Of a stretch of DNA of 64,000 nt, positions 1-7,232 are shown one piece after another (position 1 is the first letter of the stretch; the number at the start of each line of letters is the position of its first letter). The notes beneath the pieces are model-generated. The model worked only from the letters and a program-made list of their open reading frames with translations, did no database searches and had not been told where the DNA came from. Source of the DNA: Couchioplanes azureus (GTDB lineage Bacteria; Actinomycetota; Actinomycetes; Mycobacteriales; Micromonosporaceae); assembly GCF_014648355.1 (NCBI RefSeq), contig NZ_BMQY01000013.1:1-64000 (forward strand). Direction: 5' to 3'. The position numbers and the translations under genes were made by a program.

Positions 1-19
1 GCCAGCCGCCAGCCCATCA

Positions 20-211
20 TCAATGAGCCGACACCACCAGCCTCACAGTCAGGCGAGGAGTCATGATGCGGCCGGTCTCGACGCTCTTGACCCAGTCGCT
101 CGACTTGCCGACCATCCCGGCGAGCACCTTACGGGGCATGCCGGCCCGCTGACGCAACACCTTGATTTTCTGACCGGTCGTCAATGTCGGCAGCTCGTCG
201 TTTTCGTGCAT
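20..211 (-). CDS. short XRE-type helix-turn-helix protein, possibly truncated
   Basis: A 63-residue protein that is almost entirely one Cro/XRE DNA-binding domain: a lead-in helix (GQKIKVLRQRAGM), then the helix-turn-helix containing LAGMVGKSSDWVKSVETGR. I start it at 211 because GGGAAGG lies about 7 nt upstream; an ATG at 247 would add 12 residues without a ribosome site. Actinobacterial relatives normally continue into a long TPR or effector domain after the phrase equivalent to GRIMTPRL. Here the frame runs on for about nine unrelated residues and stops, so it may be a truncated regulator. It is divergent from the small-gene trio beginning at 501 and could regulate it (inference). Confidence 0.6.
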   Translation of the reverse strand: MHENDELPTLTTGQKIKVLRQRAGMPRKVLAGMVGKSSDWVKSVETGRIMTPRLTVRLVVSAH

Positions 212-500
212 GGTGGGTGCCTTCCCGCCCGAGGTGTCACCGATCACGGTACGCGCCCGTCCCGCCGACGAGCAGTGCTCCGGGGAGGGAGGAATTCTCC
301 CCTTTACCGAATGCCCGGGCGCTTAGCGTCTGGTCGAGCACCAAGCCGAGGTGCTTGCGACGACCGGGTCGCCCCCTGTCTGGCGGCCGGTGTCGGCGAT
401 CAGCCCGAGCAGCCCCCCGAAGGCGCAGTCGGGCGACAGAGCGGCGGCGGCCGGCGGTTTCCCCCGTGATCCCCGGCCGCCGTCCACCGAGGGAGTGGCA

Positions 501-896
501 ATGAGTCCAGTCACGGTGCCCCGACTCGTCCCTGGTATGACACTGGCTGTCAAGCAGGCGGATTACTGCTACGGCACTGGGATGGCGCTGCTGATCGTGC
601 AGAGCATCCCCGTCGACCAGCGGCTCCTGCCGTCCATGGAATGGGTTCGGCTGGACTGTCTACGGCTGCGGCACGACGGGTCCGTCCTCGCAGCATTCGC
701 GCCCCTGATCCGCATCAGCGCGCTGACGGAGGCGATACGCCCCACGAGGTGGCTGCCATCGGAAGACGATGACAACGATCTGCCCCGGCTGAGCCCGTTG
801 CTGACCGCGCCGATTTCGCAGCACCGAGTCCCCGACGGAGCGACCTACCGGCCGGCACCACCGGTGAGCGTGCCGGCTTGCGGGAAGGAGAGCTGA
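501..896 (+). CDS. small YGTG-motif protein, copy 1 (unknown function)
   Basis: A 131-residue protein without signal peptide or membrane segment. The ATG at 501 follows GAGGGAG. I cannot name a family, but residues about 11-80 match a second protein in this window (42103-42390, minus strand): both have a DY-x-YGTG motif, a hydrophobic strand, a WV-x-L motif and an ending of the form I/V-R-x-SAL-x-x-AIR. It is the first gene of a tight trio: its TGA overlaps the next ATG. The HTH gene at 20-211 is divergent, and the second copy also lies beside a divergent HTH gene. Role unknown. Confidence 0.7.
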   Translation: MSPVTVPRLVPGMTLAVKQADYCYGTGMALLIVQSIPVDQRLLPSMEWVRLDCLRLRHDGSVLAAFAPLIRISALTEAIRPTRWLPSEDDDNDLPRLSPLLTAPISQHRVPDGATYRPAPPVSVPACGKES

Positions 897-1105
897 TGCC
901 GCCGTATGCCTTGACCGTCCTGGCCGCAATGGTCGCGCTCCTCGTCGGCGTTTGCGTAGGCTGGTGGCTGCGTCCCACAACCTCCTGGTGCAAGCACTGC
1001 GGTAACGTGGTGGCCTGTACCGCCTGCCGCCGAAAACCGTCCGGCGAAGTCGTCGACGATCCCGCGACCGCCGCACGCCGGAACTTCAGAGCGCGCCGTG
1101 GCTGA
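896..1105 (+). CDS. single-pass membrane protein with a four-cysteine knuckle
   Basis: A 69-residue protein. The ATG at 896 overlaps the preceding stop (TGATG), with AGGAG about 6 nt upstream. Residues about 5-26 form one hydrophobic membrane segment ending in GWWLRP. It is followed at once by CKHCG and CTACRR, two CxxC pairs that could bind zinc. The tail is basic. The arrangement suggests a small membrane-anchored zinc protein; its partner is unknown. It is translationally coupled to genes on both sides. Confidence 0.65.
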   Translation: MPPYALTVLAAMVALLVGVCVGWWLRPTTSWCKHCGNVVACTACRRKPSGEVVDDPATAARRNFRARRG

Positions 1106-1283
1106 CCCCGCTGAGTCCAGTCCTGTCACCGCCCAGCCGCCGACCGCACGTGGCCGCGCCCGCGTTGTGTACCCGCGCAGCACCGTCAGCGCCTCACCGA
1201 AAAGCCAACGAGATCGTCGTCTGGTACGTCCCTACGTATTGGCTCTGCCGGGGTTAGGGCCGAGTGACGGCGGGAGCCGTTAG
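1098..1283 (+). CDS. small basic protein (unknown)
   Basis: A possible 61-residue protein starting with GTG at 1098, overlapping the end of the upstream gene by 8 nt. It is rich in Pro, Ala, Ser and Arg, with a short RRLVRPYVLAL segment near the C-terminus that I have seen at the ends of small actinobacterial mobile-element proteins. No domain is recognised. Coupling to the two genes before it is the main support; it could be a chance frame. Confidence 0.45.
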   Translation: MADPAESSPVTAQPPTARGRARVVYPRSTVSASPKSQRDRRLVRPYVLALPGLGPSDGGSR

Positions 1284-1386
1284 CCGTCGCCCGCTGCCGA
1301 ATCCGTTGACTTCTGCGATTGACGCGAGCTGCCAACTAGGCCGACAGGCGACATGACGTCGCTGCCGCGGTCGGGGTGACCGTCGC

Positions 1387-1911
1387 CTACAGTGCGCCGT
1401 CAGGGTCACTGGACGGAGTCCGTGCCCGCCATGTCCCCGCGACCAATGCGAGTAGCAGCAGGAGCATCACCGCCGCCCCGGCCGGGAAGCCCCAGGCAAC
1501 ATCCAGGTCGCGGCCGGGGGCGTGGTAGATGACCAGGTCGTCGCGGACGACGTCGCCGATGTCGGCTGATCCGCCGGACTGCCACCCGGCGCTCGTGAGG
1601 CTTGCTGCGCCGATGGTCAGCCGGCGGCAGACGATGATGACCAGGCCGGCCAGGGCCAGGACGGGAAGACCCCAACGCCAGGCTCTGATCCGCCTGCGAG
1701 CGGTCGAGAGGAAGCCGATGCCGGCTGCCAGGCCGAGCACGATGCCAGCGGACCACCAGGCCGAGGCCCCCCACGCGTTGACGAGCGTGGTCTCGTAGCT
1801 GCGCACTCCGGCCCGCGACTCTGCCCAACCGCTGCGGTACCAAGGCATAAAGGACACGGCCAGCAGCGCTAGGGCGGCAACCGCCACAGCCAGGGAAGCC
1901 CAGCGACGCAT
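1387..1911 (-). CDS. integral membrane protein, about four segments (unknown)
   Basis: A 174-residue protein with an N-terminal hydrophobic segment (residues about 4-24, ending FMPWYRSGW), two central segments (about 50-70 and 80-95) and a C-terminal one (about 143-162, LLLLLALVAG). The ATG overlaps the stop of the gene at 1911-2447 as TGATG, so the two are translationally coupled. The WY motif just after the first helix recalls small actinobacterial membrane proteins seen beside secretion genes, but I cannot assign a family. Confidence 0.75.
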   Translation of the reverse strand: MRRWASLAVAVAALALLAVSFMPWYRSGWAESRAGVRSYETTLVNAWGASAWWSAGIVLGLAAGIGFLSTARRRIRAWRWGLPVLALAGLVIIVCRRLTIGAASLTSAGWQSGGSADIGDVVRDDLVIYHAPGRDLDVAWGFPAGAAVMLLLLLALVAGTWRARTPSSDPDGAL

Positions 1912-2447
1912 CAGGCGCCGTTCTCCGGCCAGAGTTCGATCGCGTACGCCTCAATTCCGCGCAGCGACTCCCAGGCCGCCTCCGTGTCCTCGGCTGAGGC
2001 GTTCAGCGTCTGGGTCCGGACCTGCGATGCCGCCTGCTGGAACTCGGCTCTTCCCCGATGCCCGACCCGTACCGCATAGCGGCCTGGCACACCGACCGGC
2101 ACGTCTGCGGGCCAGCCTGGCTGTTCGCCGCCGCTGTCCAGGACGAGGCGTCCGGATTCGAGGACGATCACCACCTGCCGCAGCCAGGTCCATCCGGCAT
2201 CGTCGGCCGGTGGAGGCGGGGCGTGGTGCACTCGAATGAGCAGTTTGGGAGTGCTGTATTGGTCCGCGCAGCGGATCATCAGCGCGCCGCCTGCCACGCC
2301 GATGACTTGTCCACCGCCGCCGCGCTGGGAGCCGCCCTGGCGGGCCGCTTCGGCGGCGAGCCGGATGTCTGCCACGGCGTCGTCACCGGCGTCACGCAGC
2401 ACCACGGTGCCGTCGAGTGACGATACGTGCGCTTCCACCGTGGTCAC
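1911..2447 (-). CDS. hypothetical soluble protein coupled to a membrane protein
   Basis: A 178-residue protein with a GTG start at 2447 preceded by GGGGAG about 5 nt away. Residues about 20-45 are Ala/Gly/Arg-rich, followed by a beta-rich body with phrases such as LLIRVHHAPPPP and VVIVLESGRLVLD. The acidic C-terminus contains AWESLRGIEAYAIELWPENG. No signal peptide. It is coupled by a 1-nt overlap to the downstream membrane protein and lies 36 nt after the secreted nuclease gene. A role with that membrane protein is inferred only from spacing. Confidence 0.7.
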   Translation of the reverse strand: MTTVEAHVSSLDGTVVLRDAGDDAVADIRLAAEAARQGGSQRGGGGQVIGVAGGALMIRCADQYSTPKLLIRVHHAPPPPADDAGWTWLRQVVIVLESGRLVLDSGGEQPGWPADVPVGVPGRYAVRVGHRGRAEFQQAASQVRTQTLNASAEDTEAAWESLRGIEAYAIELWPENGA

Positions 2448-2483
2448 CGGATCTCCCCTCCACGACTCGCCAGGGCCCTCATC

Positions 2484-3809
2484 CTATGACGACGGTGACC
2501 GGTCGATCTCGACGAAGAACGGGTCATCGCTGAGGATGCGATTGCCCTGGTAGAAGGCAACGTTCAGGTATTGCCGTCCGGAGTCCTGGTTGTCGACCTC
2601 GCCGATGAGCCGCGAGGAACCGCGCCAGGTACGCCATCCGTCCGCCGTGCCGGTGCTCACGGTGCTGCCGGTGAAGGCACCTTCCTTGGTGCTGGCGAAC
2701 GGGTACTCGTCGCAGTTCAGGTCCGGTGTCCGCCCGTCTGGGCCCCAGACGTCGTCGCAGACCTTCCCGGCTGTGGTTCGGTTCTTGCTCTGCAGGTTCG
2801 AGTCGACCAGCCGATGCAGCGGGTACTGATTGGCGCCCGCCGCAGGGTCGTACCGGCCGGGGATGGTCTTGCCGACAAATGACGGGAACGTGCGGATCGG
2901 CCGGTACAGCGCGTCCTCGATGTGCAGGATCGATTCCTTCACCCCGTCCTCGTAGTGGTCCGCCTGCGCGATCTTGACCAGGTCGAACGTGGGCGTGAAG
3001 TCGGAGAAGACGGCGCCGTGGTGCTTGCCGGCCCGCGCGCCGGCGGAGTCGAAGCGCACCTCGGCCCGGGTCATGTTGGTCTCCACGTAGGGCACGTGCT
3101 CAGGGTTGACGGGGATGACCTGGAGTCCGAGCGACGGAGTGGAGAGGGCGCGGAACTCGTCGCCGACGCCGGTCTGTTCGGCCGACGTAAACGTCGCGTG
3201 GAACCGCGGCGCCGTCTCCCAGCCACCGAGAGGCTGCGTGGTCTCCGCGTTGCCAGGGTTGCAGCTGATGTAGGTACCGCAGCCGCCCAGCGACACCCGC
3301 ATCGGAGTGATCTCACGCTCGACGCCGCCCTTGGCGTCCCAGTCGTGAAAGGTCAGCACGAAATCGGCCTGCCGGGTGCCGTTGGACGTCATGCCGAGCA
3401 GGACGTAGTCGAACTCCACGGACGCGATGATGATGGTGCAGCCGACGCACCGCAGCTCGATCTTGCGGTGGCCCATGTAGCAGCGGTTGAAACGGTCCTT
3501 CATCCAGCCTTCGACGTGTCGTGCGGCGTCGGCGTGAGCGTTCACGCATTCGTCGCGCAGCGCGTGCTCGCCCGGCAGTTCGGCCAGGGGCGCGAACCGG
3601 GTGGAGCCGGACGGTGCTGCGGTGTTCGGTTCCGGCAGGTTGGAGTTGGTCTGCGGTGCGGCGTTCTTCGGGCTGGGCCAGGCTCCCTCCGAGGAGGTCA
3701 CGACCCATGCGAAGGTGGGTTGTGGTGCGGCTAGGGCGGGGGTGGCTGCGGCCAGCATCGCGGTTATCACCGTCACGGCGGTGGCGAGGCGTTTCCAGAA
3801 GGTACGCAC
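2484..3809 (-). CDS. secreted NucA/NucB-type nuclease
   Basis: A 441-residue exported protein. I start it at the GTG at 3809 because AAGGAG lies 6 nt upstream; a start at 3833 would overlap the previous gene. The signal peptide occupies about residues 1-28 (LATAVTVITAMLAAATPALAAP). Many cysteines suggest a disulfide-stabilised extracellular protein. Near the C-terminus the phrase C-DDVWGPDGRTPDLNCDEYPFAST is split by spacing as in the NucA/NucB DNase family, where the DEYPFAS-like segment belongs to the active-site region. The N-terminal 300 residues are unassigned. The gene directly follows that of a secreted ricin-type lectin (21 nt apart), suggesting co-secreted partners. Family confidence is moderate. 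Confidence 0.7.
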   Translation of the reverse strand: MRTFWKRLATAVTVITAMLAAATPALAAPQPTFAWVVTSSEGAWPSPKNAAPQTNSNLPEPNTAAPSGSTRFAPLAELPGEHALRDECVNAHADAARHVEGWMKDRFNRCYMGHRKIELRCVGCTIIIASVEFDYVLLGMTSNGTRQADFVLTFHDWDAKGGVEREITPMRVSLGGCGTYISCNPGNAETTQPLGGWETAPRFHATFTSAEQTGVGDEFRALSTPSLGLQVIPVNPEHVPYVETNMTRAEVRFDSAGARAGKHHGAVFSDFTPTFDLVKIAQADHYEDGVKESILHIEDALYRPIRTFPSFVGKTIPGRYDPAAGANQYPLHRLVDSNLQSKNRTTAGKVCDDVWGPDGRTPDLNCDEYPFASTKEGAFTGSTVSTGTADGWRTWRGSSRLIGEVDNQDSGRQYLNVAFYQGNRILSDDPFFVEIDRSPSS

Positions 3810-3829
3810 ATGGGCTCCTTGTCGTGCCG

Positions 3830-5638
3830 TCATCGGAGCGGCTCGCAGGACGGGCCGAGGCAGGTGTGCAGCAGGGTTCCCGTCGCTACGTGGTAGGCGA
3901 GGGTGAATCCCGCGTATGAGCTGTCGTCGGAGGTGGGCTCCGGGGCACGTACCCGAGTCCCGCCGGTCACCACGATGATCTGGTCGGTGGCCTTCGCTCC
4001 GGTCTTGAGCAGGTCGGCGGCGGTGTAGTCACCGGCGGTCATCGTGCGGGTCAGCGGACGGACGGTGGCCGGCAAGGCACGGCCCTTGTCGGTGAGCAGC
4101 GTCTTGCGGGCTGCGGCAATCGCCTCGGCGGCGGTCATGCGGGCCGCGCGCAGCTTGACCGCCGGTTGTCGGTTCTCATTCCAGGCGCGACACTGTTTGC
4201 GCTGCGCGACGCACTGCGCCAGGCCGGGCACGGTGGCGAGGCAGTTGTCCGGGGAGGTCTGCAGGCAGGACGCGAGTGTGCGCTGGTCAACGCCGTTCAG
4301 AACCGTCGGCGGCACATCGGCCTGCAGGCCGGCGCTTAGGTTCGGTGCGGACGCGGGCGCAGGGGCAGCGGATGGCTGGGTGACGGTGAAGTACTCCATC
4401 TCCGCGGGCTGCCGCACGACCACCGCACCGTTGGTGCAAGCCGGAGGGGTGAACGGCAGACCCCAAGACGGGCCGTAGCACGGACGGTCTTCATACAGCG
4501 ACAGCGACGCCGCGGCCGGCCGCCGCCACACCCCGGTGACATCGAGGATCTGGGTGCGGTGCTCGATGCCCGTAGGGATCACCGCAGTGCCCTGGTCGCT
4601 GTGGCTCAGCCCGGTCTCCAGGTAGCTGATCCGGCCACTCTCGGAGCCGGCGGTCGTGCCGACGGTGTTGTAGTCGTACAGCAGGTCCACCTTGCCGTTT
4701 GCCGAGGCCAGTGCCAGGTAGGAGTGCATCTGCCCGTTGCCGAGTCCGCCGTCGGGCTGCTGCGCCAGGCTGAACTGCTGGTAGAAGCCGGGCGCGCTTT
4801 CGGACCAGTACGCTTCGCGGGCGATGACCGCCGGCGAGGACGGGTTGCCGGGGGTGTAGACGTTGCGCCAGCCGATCTCGAACCGGTCTGCCATGGTGTC
4901 GACAAGTTGGGGGTTCACGGTCCGGCCGGCCACGTACTGGGTGACCTGTGCCGCGCGGAAGTCGTTGAAGGTCACCTCGTTCTGTCGCCAGGCCCCGAAG
5001 AGCCCCTGCAGCGGCGGGTTGTAGGACGTGCAGACCGCGGTGACGTCGAAGCTCGAGCAGAACGTGGGCCCGCTGCGAGTGCGCCACAGCTGGGTGGGAC
5101 GGTCCGGGTTGAAGCAGCCCATGACCCCGGGGGTGTCGACGCCGTTGGCGCCCTGATTGAGGCAGCGGAACCCGGTGCCCTTCTTGATCTGCATCCGGTA
5201 GCCGCCCGTGGTGGGCGTCGCGTGGGGAATCACCCACTGCTGGGTGTCGTAGTCGTTGCAGGTCTGCAGGCGCAGGCTCTCGGCGTTGTCGACACCGAGA
5301 CACAGGCTCGGCGCGGCCATGTTCCGGATGCGGTACAGGTTGCGTGATCCCTGAGGCAGGTAGAGCACCAGTTCGAAGGTCCACCGCTGGCGGTTCGCCG
5401 CCGCTGGGTCCGCCGTCCAGGGCAGGGCGAACACCTGCGAGTTGACGGCGGTGGCATTGACTCCCAACACCTTCCCGCCGGGATCGAGCGAGCCGATGGC
5501 CAGCGGCTTCGAGACCGGCGCGGCAAGGGCGGGGCGCGCCGTGATGGTGGTGGTCGCGCCGACACAGATCATCGCTAGCAACAGGGCCACTGCCCGCCGG
5601 GACCAGATTGACAGCCGCAGCGATTGCGGTAACGACAT
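3830..5638 (-). CDS. secreted protein with ricin-type lectin domain
   Basis: A 602-residue exported protein. The ATG at 5638 follows GGGGAG by 6 nt. The signal peptide is about residues 1-40 (SRRAVALLLAMICVGATT to PALAAP). Residues about 45-185 form a ricin B-type beta-trefoil: three QxW repeats are visible (QRWTF, QQWVI, QLWRT) with paired cysteines, implying carbohydrate binding. The middle (about 190-400) has WRNVYTPGNPSSPAVIAREAYW and is unassigned. A Pro/Ala linker around residue 430 leads to a C-terminal alpha/beta region with a cysteine pair near the end. It is the first gene of a run with the NucA/NucB-type protein. Likely a cell-wall or glycan-targeted secreted factor (inference). 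Confidence 0.75.
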   Translation of the reverse strand: MSLPQSLRLSIWSRRAVALLLAMICVGATTTITARPALAAPVSKPLAIGSLDPGGKVLGVNATAVNSQVFALPWTADPAAANRQRWTFELVLYLPQGSRNLYRIRNMAAPSLCLGVDNAESLRLQTCNDYDTQQWVIPHATPTTGGYRMQIKKGTGFRCLNQGANGVDTPGVMGCFNPDRPTQLWRTRSGPTFCSSFDVTAVCTSYNPPLQGLFGAWRQNEVTFNDFRAAQVTQYVAGRTVNPQLVDTMADRFEIGWRNVYTPGNPSSPAVIAREAYWSESAPGFYQQFSLAQQPDGGLGNGQMHSYLALASANGKVDLLYDYNTVGTTAGSESGRISYLETGLSHSDQGTAVIPTGIEHRTQILDVTGVWRRPAAASLSLYEDRPCYGPSWGLPFTPPACTNGAVVVRQPAEMEYFTVTQPSAAPAPASAPNLSAGLQADVPPTVLNGVDQRTLASCLQTSPDNCLATVPGLAQCVAQRKQCRAWNENRQPAVKLRAARMTAAEAIAAARKTLLTDKGRALPATVRPLTRTMTAGDYTAADLLKTGAKATDQIIVVTGGTRVRAPEPTSDDSSYAGFTLAYHVATGTLLHTCLGPSCEPLR

Positions 5639-6118
5639 GCGTTCTCCCCGTGACATCTAGGTGCACGAGACTGCCAACTTACCTACGAGACGGCCGATGT
5701 CAATCGAGATGCGCGAATGGATATAGTGATCTTTCGCGAGTCAGGCAGTGGGCGGACATGGGCACACGCCTGAGCCCCTGGGCCTGACGTCACCCATACG
5801 GAAGCATGCCGATCGGCACAGCAGTGGCGATGCCATTGTTTCATATCCTCGCGACGTTCGCCGACCCTCCACCCAGGATCGACGCCCCGCATCGCCGCCG
5901 GCATGCATCCAGGGTGACCGACGCGGGGCGAGGTCATTTCCGCAGGTAGAGATGGTCTTCGGATCGTTGGCACGGGAGGGGTGGCGCTGCAGCGGTGGTC
6001 CTCGCGACACGATCGAACACATAGATGACCTTGACATGATGAGTCGGTCGTGGAAGTTTGTTAACGCGGATCCGCGGCCCGTTCGTTCGCCATCTTCAGT
6101 CGAACTAGAGGACGTATT
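5639..6118. other. non-coding interval between divergent genes
   Basis: About 480 nt between the divergent lectin gene and secreted-peptide gene. It is less GC-rich than its surroundings, as expected for two promoter regions. A TTGACA hexamer at 6031-6036 could be a -35 element for the peptide gene, but no convincing -10 lies 16-18 nt downstream. Longer reading frames here overlap the peptide gene and show arginine/proline-rich shadow composition. I see no RNA gene. Confidence 0.4.
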
Positions 6119-6454
6119 GTGAAGCCCGTGAAAGTAGCCGCGGCATTGGCCATCGGCATTCTCGCCTGGACCGTTCCCTCCTCTGTATACGCCAATGTTT
6201 CCGCGTCGACCTATGGCGGCCATACGGAGGAGTATGACGGCTGGAAGGGTATCGCTGTTTTCGACGACAACTGCGACAACAACGATGTGTACTCCGACTT
6301 CAAGCGCGACATCGGCACGCCGCAGGTCTGGCGGGTCTCCGGTGGATGCGGTGAGTTCGAGTCGACCGGGATCACCGGGAACCTGGTGCAACGCTTCAAC
6401 CACTGCACCGACGACGCGGGTCCGAACACCTGCAGCTCCACAAAGTATCGGTAA
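6119..6454 (+). CDS. small secreted cysteine-containing peptide (bacteriocin-like candidate)
   Basis: A 111-residue precursor from a GTG at 6119 preceded by AGAGGA. The signal peptide is residues about 1-25 (VAAALAIGILAWTV to VYA). The mature part (about 86 residues) is polar, with cysteines in DDNCDNND, SGGCGEF, FNHCTDD and NTCSS, so two disulfides are possible. Genes for an ABC ATPase and FtsX-like permease follow, separated by about 97 nt. Peptide plus ABC pair resembles bacteriocin export/immunity cassettes such as the lactococcin 972 type, but the mature sequence lacks that family's pattern. A signalling or toxic secreted peptide is possible; function unknown. Confidence 0.75.
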   Translation: MKPVKVAAALAIGILAWTVPSSVYANVSASTYGGHTEEYDGWKGIAVFDDNCDNNDVYSDFKRDIGTPQVWRVSGGCGEFESTGITGNLVQRFNHCTDDAGPNTCSSTKYR

Positions 6455-6551
6455 ACTACCGCAGCGTTACGACGCGTCAGAGCCAGAGTGATTGATCGAC
6501 CGCGGCGTGAACGGGTCTCGTTCACGCCGCGTGTCCTCGTGAGGGAGAGCA

Positions 6552-7232
6552 ATGGCGGACGAGGCGGCCATCGAAGCCCGCGACCTGCGCTACTCGGTCG
6601 ACAACAGAGTGATCCTGGACGACCTGCAGCTCGCCGTGCCGCGCGGCCGTTCCGTCGCCATCACCGGCCCGAGCGGCTCGGGAAAGACCACCCTGTTGAT
6701 GTGTATCGCCGGGATCATCGAGGTTGACGCCGGCACGATCCGCATCAACGGCAGCGAACTGACGACCATGAAGCCCCGGGCCCGAGCAGCAGTACGCCTG
6801 CGCGACATCGGCATCGTCTATCAGTTCGGGGAGCTGCTGCCCGAGCTGACCTTGCTGGAGAACATCGCGCTTCCCGTCCTGCTCGCGGGCGGGCGACGCC
6901 GCGAGGCCTATGACAGGGCACGAGCGCTTCTGGCAGACCTTGGCTTGGAAGCGTTGACCGAGGCAGCGACGGCGACGCTGTCCGGCGGCGAACGCCAGCG
7001 CGTCGCCGTGGCACGGGCGCTGGTCTCACAACCGGCCGTCGTCCTGGCCGACGAACCGACCGGATCACTCGACCAGGCCGGCGCCGACGCGGTCTCCGAC
7101 CTGCTGTTCGACTTGCCGAAGAAGTACGGCTGCGCGCTGGTGGTCGTCACGCACAACAGCGAGGTCGCGGCCCGCGCCGACCACATTGTGGCCCTGCGCT
7201 CGGCCAGCGGCAGCCTGGCGGTCGCCCCGTGA
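6552..7232 (+). CDS. ABC transporter ATP-binding protein (MacB/LolD type)
   Basis: A 226-residue ABC ATPase with all core motifs: Walker A GPSGSGKT (39-46), Q-loop Gln in VYQFGE (about 91), signature LSGGERQ (143-149), Walker B VVLADE (163-168) with D-loop GSLD, and the switch His in VVVTH. Length and sequence style fit the MacB/LolD group, whose ATPases pair with FtsX-like permeases to move peptides, lipoproteins or drugs, or to sense them. GAGGGAG precedes the ATG. The stop overlaps the permease start (GTGA), so the two are made together and dimerise as one transporter (family knowledge). Confidence 0.95.
   Translation: MADEAAIEARDLRYSVDNRVILDDLQLAVPRGRSVAITGPSGSGKTTLLMCIAGIIEVDAGTIRINGSELTTMKPRARAAVRLRDIGIVYQFGELLPELTLLENIALPVLLAGGRRREAYDRARALLADLGLEALTEAATATLSGGERQRVAVARALVSQPAVVLADEPTGSLDQAGADAVSDLLFDLPKKYGCALVVVTHNSEVAARADHIVALRSASGSLAVAP

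Noticed and set aside
6119-6454. Lactococcin 972 family bacteriocin
   Set aside because: The genomic layout is similar, but the mature peptide is Asp/Cys-rich and lacks the aromatic/Gly pattern of that family.
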